From assembly GCA_030998015.1 (NCBI GenBank), contig JARWMV010000181.1:1-27411 (forward strand): DNA of 27,411 bases. Reading direction: 5' to 3'. The DNA is from Ceratorhiza oryzae-sativae. Lineage: Eukaryota > Basidiomycota > Agaricomycetes > Cantharellales > Ceratobasidiaceae. The notes beneath the pieces were generated by a model. The model was not told the DNA's origin, did no database searches, and saw only the letters and a list, made by a program, of their open reading frames with translations. Positions 17,470 through 26,597 of the stretch are shown here, in pieces. Position numbers and translations under genes: made by a program. Numbering within the stretch: the stretch's first letter is position 1; each line of letters opens with the position of its first letter.

Positions 17470-17690
17470 TTACTGGCATCCGCCCAGTTGAGCGGGATGT
17501 CTGTTTTTAGAATTAAATTAACCTTCGTCTAGATCTACAAGATCTGAGCCCTGCACCGACACTATGGCGTCAATTGACGCCTGTGGCGGATCAAGCCGAC
17601 ACTATGCTGTGGCGGATCGACGGGGGGACGAGGGATGATTTAACGCCTAATTTACCACCTCCATGGTAGGGGGGGGAATTGGGTTCCCGC
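17470..17690 (+). repeat. P9-like domain, copy 2 (orphan)
   Basis: Diverged direct repeat of 15660-15840, downstream of cox1 and with no P7 strand next to it. It differs by an AT-rich insertion near 17503 and by a second CCGACACTATG hairpin near 17598. It looks like the detached 3' end of a related group I intron. No exon is recognised after it. Confidence 0.65.
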
Positions 17691-18032
17691 AGCTACGCTT
17701 CGGGACACCATGTCCACACAGTGTGGGTTGACTCTGCCTTAACAAGTTAAGACAAGATCAGCTACCCCGATACTTTGCAGCATAGCTGCAAAAGTGGCGG
17801 GGCCACCTCGTCTGGATTGGGGTTATATTAAAAATTCTATTTGTTTCGAAGATTCAAAGATTAAATTAGAGACATCTCTAACCACTTCAAGTTCCTACCC
17901 TATCTCGTGTCAACTACTCTGAAGTTGTTGCACGTACGTGCAACAATTTCACGCTTGTAGAGGAGACGTCTGTGTGCGGCTTAAGCCGTACACAGACGGC
18001 TCCGAAGCTTGAGTCGAACCGTGGTTTAGCGT

Positions 18033-18254
18033 CCGCGCGCGTTAGTTGCTGGTGGGACTTGTCCCACCAACCAACGTGAGCAATCGCAACCGTTTGCGAT
18101 TGCTAGTGCGCGGCATAATATCGATATTTAGCCGCCGGCTGAAAATGACGAACGGTCGTCATTTTCTACGAGGGAATCTTTATGGGAGGTAGCCTGGACC
18201 ATGAGACTCATGGTCAAGGCTACCTCATCTGAGGATTCCCTCTAACGCCGGCGG
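18033..18254 (+). repeat. Element A, copy 13
   Basis: In IR2 left arm, pairing with copy 17; abuts a shortened B-like block. Confidence 0.95.
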
Positions 18255-18360
18255 GACCCGTGCACGCCTGCGAACGCCTTGGCTTGCCAAGGCGGCCCTG
18301 GCGTGCGCGCGGCTCGCCGCGAACGCGGCCTCGTTAACAATGCCCACGGGTCGTTGACCC
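18255..18360 (-). repeat. Shortened B-like block in IR2
   Basis: Has the CCCGTGCACGCC end, a GCCTTGGCTTGCCAAGGC hairpin and CGCCGCGAACGCGGC, but lacks the GGTACCCTGGAAC hairpin, and ends CCCACGGGTCG. A deletion derivative of B; mirror at about 21515-21620. Confidence 0.8.
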
Positions 18361-18465
18361 TCCGCTTTATTACCCCTGCCAAGACGTGCGCTAAAGCGCA
18401 GTTCTCTAGGCAGGGCGGCTGAAATCTTGGGTTACACCTAAGATTTTAGCCGATAGAGCGGGGGC

Positions 18466-18687
18466 CCGCGCGCGTTAGTTGCTGGTGGGACTTGTCCCAC
18501 CAACCAACGTGAGCAATCGCAACCGTTTGCGATTGCTAGTGCGCGGCATAATATCGATATTTAGCCGCCGGCTGAAAATGACGAACGGTCGTCATTTTCT
18601 ACGAGGGAATCTTTATGGGAGGTAGCCTGGACCATGAGACTCATGGTCAAGGCTACCTCATCTGAGGATTCCCTCTAACGCCGGCGG
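18466..18687 (+). repeat. Element A, copy 14
   Basis: In IR2 left arm, pairing with copy 16, 211 nt after copy 13. Confidence 0.95.
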
Positions 18688-18822
18688 ATACAGGTCCAGC
18701 AAGATTTTATAAATCTTGCATGGAAGCAAACCACGGAACGATGTTGACCGAGATAGAGGCCAGACTTAATTTATTTTCTTTCTCGGTCTCGGACAATATA
18801 TAACCGGCGACCCCCGACATTG

Positions 18823-19044
18823 CCGCGCGCGTTAGTTGCTGGTGGGACTTGTCCCACCAACCAACGTGAGCAATCGCAACCGTTTGCGATTGCTAGTGCG
18901 CGGCATAATATCGATATTTAGCCGCCGGCTGAAAATGACGAACGGTCGTCATTTTCTACGAGGGAATCTTTATGGGAGGTAGCCTGGACCATGAGACTCA
19001 TGGTCAAGGCTACCTCATCTGAGGATTCCCTCTAACGCCGGCGG
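18823..19044 (+). repeat. Element A, copy 15
   Basis: In composite E4 just inside IR2, upstream of atp8. Confidence 0.95.
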
Positions 19045-19398
19045 GCATTACAATATCGGGGGGCAGACGGTGCGGCCGAGAATGCTTTGCATTCTTACCC
19101 CTGCCAAGACGTGCGCTAAAGCGCAGTTGCCTAGGCAGGGCGAGTACCGTCGACGGTGACCCCCAATAATTGCAATGTCGCCATTGACCCCCCACGCATC
19201 GGCTAAATCTTAGGTGTAAACCAAGATTTCAGCCGATGCGCGTAGACCCCCAACAAGGCAATGGCCTCCCAATGCGTCACAAACGCATTGGGGGGGTAAG
19301 ATTTGCGAAGGCAAATCTACATCGATTCTCGAGGGCAATATCCGGACCTAGATAAAATCAATTAGAGAAGCAGAGAGCAAAAGTTACTCAAATAAAAC

Positions 19399-19557
19399 AT
19401 GCCACAATTACTTCCATTTTACTTTGTAAATCAAATGTCATTTTCATTTTTAACATTGATTGCATTAATTTATGTGTTTTCTAAATACATCCTACCCGTG
19501 TTTACTTTCCAACAAGTAATAAGAATGTATATTACAAAACTAAGCAACAAATCTTAA
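19399..19557 (+). CDS. atp8: ATP synthase subunit 8
   Basis: 52 codons, ATG to TAA, beginning [18 protein letters not shown] and continuing [16 protein letters not shown] with a Lys/Arg-containing tail ending SNKS. The MPQL start, one membrane helix (about residues 13-35) and a basic C-terminus are the Atp8 pattern; fungal Atp8 proteins are about 48-55 residues. It is a membrane stator subunit of the F0 sector. It lies between the arms of IR2, so recombination there would invert it. It holds no hairpin element. No atp6 follows; the next 1.5 kb is repeats. Confidence 0.93.
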   Translation: MPQLLPFYFVNQMSFSFLTLIALIYVFSKYILPVFTFQQVIRMYITKLSNKS

Positions 19558-21118
19558 TAACCCGGCCTCGCCTAATGCAGCTGAGCTGCTAAACAGGATG
19601 GCCTGGGAGCCGTACCAAAACCCAGGTCCAGCAAGATTTTATAAATCTTGCATGGAGACGGCTCTCCGCGCGTGGGCCGCGCCTCTGGCGCGATCTAAGC
19701 GCGGAGGGAGATAGAAAAAAAAAATGAAAATTGATTTTACAGGGGCTAGTCCGTTGGTTCATGGGAGCTAAAAGCTCGGCTTTAGCGACCCCTTTTTCAA
19801 CCGAAATTAACCCCAAATTTGGGGTGTAGATTTGCCTGCGCAAATCACCCCCAATTTAGGAGTCCTCAGCGCTTAGGCCGCGCCTAAAGGCGCGATCAGA
19901 GAGCGTTGGATCTATACGTTTTCCCTTCTGCGCCATCTTTGATGAACCAGAAGTGTCAAACCGGACCTACGGCCCGTGATAAATAACACGTTTTGCTAGC
20001 TCCCGGCAAAGGCCGCGCTTGGTGGTGGAATCCCCACCAAATGGTCCCCTTTGCGCGCCCCACAAGTGTGGTGTATGGCGCGGCAAGCCGCCACGACGGC
20101 ATCAATTGCCGCCGGTGTCGGGGCATCTGCGGTGCTCCGATGAGTATACCCCAATAATTTATTGGGGAGCTCATCGGGCCTACGCGACAGCGTAATTTGT
20201 GCCGGCCGTGTCGGGGAAAATAAAAGAGAGTTAAGATAAACTAAAACTGGAATTTATTTAAGTAATTATAACAATTTTACATGGCGTCGAATTTAATTTT
20301 GTTTGAGCTTCGCGCTCAACTTCGTTGTCCGGAAGCGATGACAAAAATTGCCGACGCATTTTTAAATAGATTTAGTTAAGGTCCTTGGGGTTTTCAGGTA
20401 CAAGTTATAATTTCTAAGCGAAAAGATTCGCGGTAATAAAAAAGTAAATTAACAATTTTATGTAAAGGCTAAACCTCTCATTTTCTAATTACTCCAATTT
20501 TTCTACGGACCTATGGCCCGTGAAAAATTAGGAGCGCCGAATCCCGCGAGCGTAGCTCGCGGCCGCCGCCTTAAAGCGGCGGGGTGATAAGCCGAGCTAA
20601 AGCTCATGAAAAATGACAAATTTGACTATTTTATTTCGCTTCCGGACAACAGTGTTGACCGTTTTGACAAGTTTTGATGAAATAGAATAAGGCACATAAG
20701 ATTGTGCAATTGTTACTCCTGTATCCCCCCTATTATCAATTATCAATTTCCAATTTAAAATTAAAATAATAAGTCCTGCAGCTGCCTCGATAATTGACGG
20801 AAGTTGATCTGGTCAGACCAACTGACTTTTTTGCAGACGTCAATTTCCGTAGGGCACCGAAGAGGGCCCACAGGAGCGCTGCATTACTCCAAAATAGTTA
20901 TGGGCTGTAAGTCCTTGCACCGTTTTGGTGTTTTAATAGTTTATAATTAATAGTTTATAGTTCATGATATATTCAATGGAAAACAACTAATAACAAATAT
21001 ATTATTTCCATCAGTCAATATTGCAAACTTTATTTCCCCCTGCAAAGGGTGGAAGGCTCAAAAACTTGGTTTATGAGCCTAACTTTTGGCTTGGGTGCCC
21101 TCGTCATATCCCGCGTCA
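19558..21118. other. Spacer after atp8
   Basis: Short hairpins (TCCAGCAAGATTTTATAAAT at 19624, TCTCCGCGC...GCGCGGAGG, a G double hairpin at 19813, TTGGTGGTGGAATCCCCACC at 20016, the W filled form) in AT-rich sequence. TCGCTTCCGGAC recurs at 14860 and 20637. No further gene or tRNA found. Confidence 0.6.
20779..20935 (+). repeat. W double hairpin, filled form
   Basis: Same as 13880-13965 but split by ATAATTGACGGAAGTTGATC...GACGTCAATTTCC (20789-20848). That insert also occurs at about 2662-2720 and 11882-11940. Confidence 0.75.
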
Positions 21119-21187
21119 CTATCTCGGTCAACATCGTTCCGTGGTTTGCTTCCATGCAAGATTTATAAAATCTTGCTGGACCTGTAT

Positions 21188-21409
21188 CCGCCGGCGTTAG
21201 AGGGAATCCTCAGATGAGGTAGCCTTGACCATGAGTCTCATGGTCCAGGCTACCTCCCATAAAGATTCCCTCGTAGAAAATGACGACCGTTCGTCATTTT
21301 CAGCCGGCGGCTAAATATCGATATTATGCCGCGCACTAGCAATCGCAAACGGTTGCGATTGCTCACGTTGGTTGGTGGGACAAGTCCCACCAGCAACTAA
21401 CGCGCGCGG
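21188..21409 (-). repeat. Element A, copy 16
   Basis: In IR2 right arm, mirror of copy 14. Confidence 0.95.
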
Positions 21410-21620
21410 GCCCCCGCTCTATCGGCTAAAATCTTAGGTGTAACCCAAGATTTCAGCCGCCCTGCCTAGAGAACTGCGCTTTAGCGCACGTCTTGGCAGG
21501 GGTAATAAAGCGGAGGGTCAACGACCCGTGGGCATTGTTAACGAGGCCGCGTTCGCGGCGAGCCGCGCGCACGCCAGGGCCGCCTTGGCAAGCCAAGGCG
21601 TTCGCAGGCGTGCACGGGTC

Positions 21621-21842
21621 CCGCCGGCGTTAGAGGGAATCCTCAGATGAGGTAGCCTTGACCATGAGTCTCATGGTCCAGGCTACCTCCCATAAAGATT
21701 CCCTCGTAGAAAATGACGACCGTTCGTCATTTTCAGCCGGCGGCTAAATATCGATATTATGCCGCGCACTAGCAATCGCAAACGGTTGCGATTGCTCACG
21801 TTGGTTGGTGGGACAAGTCCCACCAGCAACTAACGCGCGCGG
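21621..21842 (-). repeat. Element A, copy 17
   Basis: In IR2 right arm, mirror of copy 13. Confidence 0.95.
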
Positions 21843-21974
21843 ACGCTAAACCACGGTTCGACTCAAGCTTCGGAGCCGTCTGTGTACGGCTTAAGCCGCA
21901 CACAGACGTCTCCTCTACAAGCGTGAAATTGTTGCACGTACGTGCAACAACTTCAGAGTAGTTGACACGAGATA

Positions 21975-22555
21975 TTGTTAGGATTGTGAGCCCAACCACC
22001 TTTTGAGGGATGAACCACCAACCTCACACGAGGGGAAAAATAAAACTCTAGAACTCCGCTGTCCCCTGGAAATATTTTCAGGTTTTCTCGATTCTTTGCA
22101 TCGTTAAGGTCCCTGCTCCGACACAGTGACGGCGGTTTTTTTTAGTCAAAAAAACGCCCTAACTGGCGCGGTATAATAGCCCGCCAGCAAAAGCCAGGCG
22201 GGGACGTCTGCTGTGTCATCTGTGATGATCCCCCCCCGAGCGGGCGGGTGTAAAACCAAGAGTTCGAGGGAAATAAAGGAGTAATATAAACATAATAAGT
22301 CTTGCAGATTATCTAACTTGGGTGTTAACCCACTACCAAATAAATCCCCTTTTGGGTACGAGAATTGCACTCCCCGCGGCAGTAAGGACTTTGATTCCGA
22401 GGAATCAGAGTCCAAATTTCACAATATCAGGGGGCTCCGGCCCCTCCAAACAATGCAGCGTAGCTGCACATGTTTGGGGGGCAGAAGTCTGCGGTCGGCG
22501 GAGTTTTTGGCTTCATCAGCCAAAATTCTAACCCCTGCGGCCCTAGCTCCGCTCC
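21975..22555. other. Spacer
   Basis: Frames here are open for up to 90 codons on both strands but match nothing. Includes GGACTTTGATTCCGAGGAAT and a K hairpin at 22441. Confidence 0.55.
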
Positions 22556-22777
22556 CCGCCGGCGTTAGAGGGAATCCTCAGATGAGGTAGCCTTGACCAT
22601 GAGTCTCATGGTCCAGGCTACCTCCCATAAAGATTCCCTCGTAGAAAATGACGACCGTTCGTCATTTTCAGCCGGCGGCTAAATATCGATATTATGCCGC
22701 GCACTAGCAATCGCAAACGGTTGCGATTGCTCACGTTGGTTGGTGGGACAAGTCCCACCAGCAACTAACGCGCGCGG
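22556..22777 (-). repeat. Element A, copy 18
   Basis: Inserted between GAGCTCC-like and GGAGCGGG sequence (CTCCGCTCC before, GGAGCGGG after), i.e. in the loop of another short hairpin. Confidence 0.94.
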
Positions 22778-24097
22778 GGAGCGGGCCGGGGGTCAATTTG
22801 TTTTCCGGTCCTACCCTAATTAGGTCCTACCCTAACCCTGTCGAAGAGTATTCACCCTCAAGCTTCGGAGCCGTCTGTGTACGGCTTAAGCCGCACACAG
22901 ACGTCTCCTCTACAAGCGTGAAATTGTTGCACGTACGTGCAACAACCTAGGGGACGGGTCAGGAAAAATAGGGGTTTACTCGTCCTCGCCTGGATGGCCC
23001 TGTGGGCCGCCCGGGCGGGATAGCGGGCGCGCCGCGACCGCGGCCGCGAATATCTACGGGTCAAAGTTCGGTGGAATCTTCGCGCGTTCCCTGCTCGGTC
23101 ATCGAAGATGTCCGGCAGGGACGCACTAAACCGATTCAGCGCCCTGAATTTTTGATGGGCTGCACCAGCTGCGGCCCTGGCGTGCGCGGGCGTCTGATTC
23201 CGAGGTACCCTGGAACTTAAAGTTCCAGGGTACCTCGCAATACCTCGCCGCTTCGCGGCCTCGCGCTCCCCTCCGGCGCCTGATTCCGAGGAATCAGGCG
23301 CCTACCGTGGGGGATGGGCCCGAGCGGAGCGACGGTCCTTACCCCCACGGGAGGGAACAATAAAATAAGACTCATAGTTTCTTTGCCAAAATTTATTAGG
23401 TCTTTTGGAGATTATTCTCCATCTGGAAGATGCCCCTTCCTGGTGAACGACTATGGGAGAACTCCGCGCGGCAAAAGGTGGATGGGCCAGCCTACCACCT
23501 TCGGACAGGGACCGCGTATGGGCCAACTCCGCGCCCCCATGGAGGTAGGCGCGGTTACATCGATACGACGGCGTCACTCGTGAGGCCTATGTCGGCCCCA
23601 GATTAGATAAATATTTCTGCAGCAACGCTGCAGAACTCATAGGTTCCACCTCTTCCCCTCCGCGCTCTTTGATCGCCCGCAGGGCGGCCTAAGCGCGGAG
23701 GGCTCCCACTAATCGATGATTTGCGAAGGCAAATCTACACCCTGCCTAGAGAACTGCGCTTTAGCGCACGTCTTGGCAGGGGTATCGATTAGCGGGGGCC
23801 TGTAAGGGAAGAGGATGATTATAGGCAGTAAGTCTGTAAATCATTTGGGGGAATTAGGCAATAAGACGAGATGTTTTTGACTTCATCAGTCAAAATTTAT
23901 AACATAATTGAAGCGATTAGGTCTGGTCAGAACAACTCGGTTCAATTTGAGATCAGCTACTTCGATCCAGTGTGTCGGAGCCACCTTGTCTGTATTGGGG
24001 GAAAATTTGGTTTGGTTTTAGCTGTTTTATATTTTCCTGATTATACGATTCGGGTAGGTCCCAGCTCCGACAAAGTGTCGGCGTTTTTGTTTTATGA
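22778..24097. other. Spacer of stacked hairpins
   Basis: J copy, GGTACCCTGGAACTTAAAG hairpin of B type near 23206, GCGCCTGATTCCGAGGAATC near 23276, filled H element, ACTATGGGAGAACTCC (echo of ACTATGGGAAACCTTCGC at 16646). No gene. Confidence 0.55.
23739..23783 (+). repeat. D hairpin (45 nt) in a filled site
   Basis: ACCCTGCC...GGCAGGGGT with inner TGCGCTTTAGCGCA. It splits CAAATCTAC|ATCGATTAG, which is whole at 14608-14625. Other D copies: about 2033, 2600, 3710, 6268, 8293, 10850, 11956, 12523, 18372, 19096, 21458, 25651. Confidence 0.92.
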
Positions 24098-24299
24098 CCC
24101 GTGCACGCCTGCGAACGCCTTGGCTTAAGCCAAGGCGGCCCTGGCGTGCGCGCGGCGTCTGATTCCGAGGTACCCTGGAACTGAAAGTTCCAGGGTACCT
24201 CGCAATACCTCGCCGCGAACGCGGCCTCGATAACCATACCCACGGGTCAACAGCATGTATTTATATATAAATACAATGCTGGTTGACCCTACGCGGGGG
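24098..24299 (-). repeat. Element B, copy 5 (202 bp, one-level form)
   Basis: Flanked by TATGA at 24093-24097 and 24300-24304. The last stem carries one added 25-nt block with the CCTTGGCTTAAGCCAAGG hairpin, the intermediate between the 177- and 247-bp forms. Confidence 0.93.
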
Positions 24300-24417
24300 T
24301 ATGAAAACGACTTAACAGGCGCGGTATAATAGCCCGCCAGCAGAAGCATGGCGGGGATGTCTATCGAAGAGCTGAAAAAAATAAACGGTCAACTTTTGCA
24401 TCTGCAAAACTAAAAGA

Positions 24418-24443
24418 GGTAGAATTAATTTAATTGGCAAAAT
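24418..24443 (+). pseudogene. 5' half-copy of trnH
   Basis: 26 nt identical to the first 26 nt of trnH (26127-26152): GGTAGAATTAATTTAATTGG plus CAAAAT. It covers the 5' acceptor strand and the D arm. It stops before the anticodon stem. The copy and the real gene bracket the broken endonuclease ORF at 24905-26041. Confidence 0.85.
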
Positions 24444-24655
24444 AACGTCAATAAATTATAAAAGAGATACTTGAAATAATGAACATTTTTCATATCCCTT
24501 AACCATACTCCTCTCACTTTCCCTTTATTATTGTATCGCTTTAATTTACACTTGGAAAGGCCCTAGGTTTCGTCTTATGTTATTAGGAGGCGAGTTGGAC
24601 TCATCCTGGAACAACTTCCAGTATCAGTCACAATCATTCCTTTTTAATATTCATA

Positions 24656-24903
24656 CCCCCGCTTAGGGTCAACCAGCATTGTATTTATATATAAATACAT
24701 GCTGTTGACCCGAGGGGTAATGGATATCGAGGCCGCGTTCGCGGCGAGGTATTGCGAGGTACCCTGGAACTTTAAGTTCCAGGGTACCTCGGAATCAGAC
24801 GCCGCGCGCACGCCAGGGCCGCCTTGGCTTGATTATTGACCTTAAGGTCAATATGAGCCAAGCTTGCTTGGCTTAAGCCAGGGCGTTCGCAGGCGTGCAC
24901 GGG
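24656..24903 (+). repeat. Element B, copy 6 (248 bp, mismatched flanks)
   Basis: TCATA on the left (24651-24655) but TCAAA on the right (24904-24908). The right flank matches that of copy 4 for over 20 nt; the left flank does not. Confidence 0.93.
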
Positions 24904-25114
24904 TCAAAATAATTCCCCAAAACATTTTGAGCTGAATTAATTAAACCTATTGGGTTGGCTTTTGGCTGGCTGATGATGGGTATTGGAATCAAGTGGGTCG
25001 AAATGTAGTATTATGTACTGAATCATTCACACCAACTGAAGTTCGGTTATTAATCAATGCTTTAAATTCTAAATGGGATTTAAAATGCTACGAATACGAA
25101 AGAGGTGAATCTTA

Positions 25115-25262
25115 CCCGTGCCCGCCTACGATCGCAGCTCCGCCTCAAGCTTCGGATCCGAAGCACTCCGCGCTTAGGCCGCCCTGCGGGCGATCAAAGA
25201 GCGCGGAGGGGAAGAGGTTCCCTAGCAGCGTGTACTTGTACACGCTGACGACAGGGTTAGGG
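25115..25262 (+). repeat. Compound element between TCTTA repeats
   Basis: Starts CCCGTGCCCGCC, holds an H first hairpin and an I unit, ends GTTAGGG. TCTTA flanks it at 25110-25114 and 25263-25267. Removing it with one TCTTA joins E-S-Y-S-I-P of the third endonuclease ORF. Confidence 0.88.
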
Positions 25263-25376
25263 TCTTATTCAATTCCAACATTGCGAACTTTGGTTGAACC
25301 TCACCGTCGACCCTTTCCCATCCATTATGGGACCAGAATTGGTCCCATAATGGATGGAAATGGACCCCCGACATTG

Positions 25377-25598
25377 CCGCGCGCGTTAGTTGCTGGTGGG
25401 ACTTGTCCCACCAACCAACGTGAGCAATCGCAACCGTTTGCGATTGCTAGTGCGCGGCATAATATCGATATTTAGCCGCCGGCTGAAAATGACGAACGGT
25501 CGTCATTTTCTACGAGGGAATCTTTATGGGAGGTAGCCTGGACCATGAGACTCATGGTCAAGGCTACCTCATCTGAGGATTCCCTCTAACGCCGGCGG
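25377..25598 (+). repeat. Element A, copy 19
   Basis: In composite E5, inside the third endonuclease ORF; supplies the RALVAGG...HNIDI tail to the 160-codon frame ending at 25475. Confidence 0.95.
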
Positions 25599-26126
25599 GC
25601 ATTACAATATCGGGGGGCAGACGGTGCGGCCGAGAATGCTTTGCATTCTTACCCCTGCCAAGACGTGCGCTAAAGCGCAGTTGCCTAGGCAGGGCGAGTA
25701 CCGTCGCGCTGGGACGCCCGAATGGATGCCCGTAGACCCCCAATGATGCAATTAGGGGCCACTTAAAATAGCAAAGCTATTTTAGAGGCCCCGTAATTGC
25801 TTCATTTGGGGGGTGGATGCCCCCCAAACAATGCAGCGTAGCTGCACATGTTTGGGGGGCACTAGGGCCCAAAACCACCGGGCGTCCCAGCGCGGCCGGC
25901 GTCTGATTCCGAGGTACCCTGGAACTTAAAGTTCCAGGGTACCTCGCAATACCTCGCCGAGAATCGATGATTTGCGAAGGCAAATCTACATCGATTCTCG
26001 AGGGTATGGTTCCTACGATGCGATATAAAATAGGTCTTTAAATCCAGAAATGGAACTTTTAACCCCTCCTTATCTTGCTTGCCCTATATCAATCCACCTT
26101 TGGGGTAGTGCTTGTAAAAATAAAAA

Positions 26127-26199
26127 GGTAGAATTAATTTAATTGGCAAAATGGCTTCTTGTGGCGAAGCTTTTTACGGTTCAAGTCCGTAATTTTACC
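26127..26199 (+). tRNA. trnH: tRNA-His(GTG)
   Basis: The cloverleaf is best drawn with the His-specific extra G-1 (26127) opposite C73 (26199). Acceptor GTAGAAT/ATTTTAC has 7 pairs, one of them G-U. The D stem is ATTT/AAAT. The anticodon stem GCTTC/GAAGC carries loop TTGTGGC with anticodon GTG. The T stem TACGG/CCGTA carries loop TTCAAGT. It lies upstream of rnl on the same strand. Confidence 0.94.
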
Positions 26200-26597
26200 C
26201 TGACATATCGCTGGCATCCGCACTCTCGGGTCATGTTTACACGACCCTATGTGTGCGAGATGCTGCGCACCTAATTTTCCACCGCGTCTCTCTTTGCTGG
26301 AGACGCGCAAAGGGGACCATTTGCGCGCTTTTGCGGATCTTCCCATAACCAGCATCGCTGCCGGGCATCCTGGGTAAAGTTCTACACGGGCGTCTGAAAG
26401 ACGCCACCGTATTGTTACTTCCTCGTTAAAAAAAAAAACGACTTTCTCCAATGGGGCGCGGGTTACACCTTGTTCCTCCGCTCGGTTGCCCGTTACTTCG
26501 ATGAGTATCGGGGGAAAAGAGCGGTGTAATAACAACTTATCGTCCCTGCGTGAGTCTAGGTCGGGTAGAATAAACAAAAAAAGAGAAAAATCAATAA
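26200..26597. other. trnH-rnl spacer
   Basis: CTGGCATCCGC and CCTAATTTTCCACC echo the P9-like domain at 15660. CGCGCAAAGGGGACCATTTG is the empty form of the nested hairpin seen at 14767, 15063 and 20016. An A-rich CCTCGTT(A)nACGAC hairpin lies near 26420. No promoter motif was recognised. Confidence 0.6.

Larger units (their letters stand above)
17078..17900. other. Spacer with orphan intron end
   Basis: Contains GCGTCACTGCGTGACGC and CCCGATTGGCTTAGCCAATCGGG hairpins, the J/I fusion, the orphan P9-like domain, and GCCACCTCGTCTGGATTGGG, echoed at 23980. No gene. Confidence 0.6.
17901..18756. repeat. IR2 left arm
   Basis: 856 nt, reverse complement of 21119-21974 (positions add to 39875). Edges are sharp: TATCTCGTGTCAACTACTC at the outer end and GTTGACCGAGATAG at the inner end. 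It contains a J element, A13, a shortened B-like block with a D hairpin, A14, and the TCCAGCAAGATTTTATAAAT hairpin. Confidence 0.93.
21119..21974. repeat. IR2 right arm
   Basis: Mirror of 17901-18756, carrying A16 and A17. The 2362-nt spacer between the arms carries atp8. Homologous recombination between the arms would invert that spacer. Confidence 0.93.
24905..26041 (+). pseudogene. LAGLIDADG endonuclease, 3' part, cut by elements
   Basis: Third endonuclease ORF. Pieces: KIIPQNIL-ELIKPIGLAF (24905-24960) and WLADDGYWNQVGRNVVLCTE to CYEYERGE (to 25109), holding the second LAGLIDADG helix; SYSIPTLRTLVEPH (25263-25304); MVPTMRYKIGL with TAA stop (26006-26041). Defects: an AGCT insertion at 24930-24933 and one base missing at about 24961 (LAF-WLADD), which offset each other. 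Inserts: a CCCGTGCC...GTTAGGG element at 25115-25262 between TCTTA repeats, and composite E with A19 at 25304-26005. The first LAGLIDADG helix is not present upstream; a family-B element (24656-24903) cuts it off. The host intron and gene are not recognised. trnH follows 85 nt downstream. Confidence 0.82.

Noticed and set aside
22146..22415. Frames on both strands with AT-richer stretches (LDNLQDLLCLYYSFISLELL)
   Set aside because: Considered as an endonuclease fragment, but no diagnostic motif and both strands are equally open.
2129..25598. CRISPR array
   Set aside because: Repeats are long, irregularly spaced, in both orientations and strongly self-complementary; no regular spacers or cas genes.
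26134..26577. 147-codon frame on the minus strand
   Set aside because: It overlaps tRNA-His and hairpin DNA, with repeat-like composition and no family resemblance.
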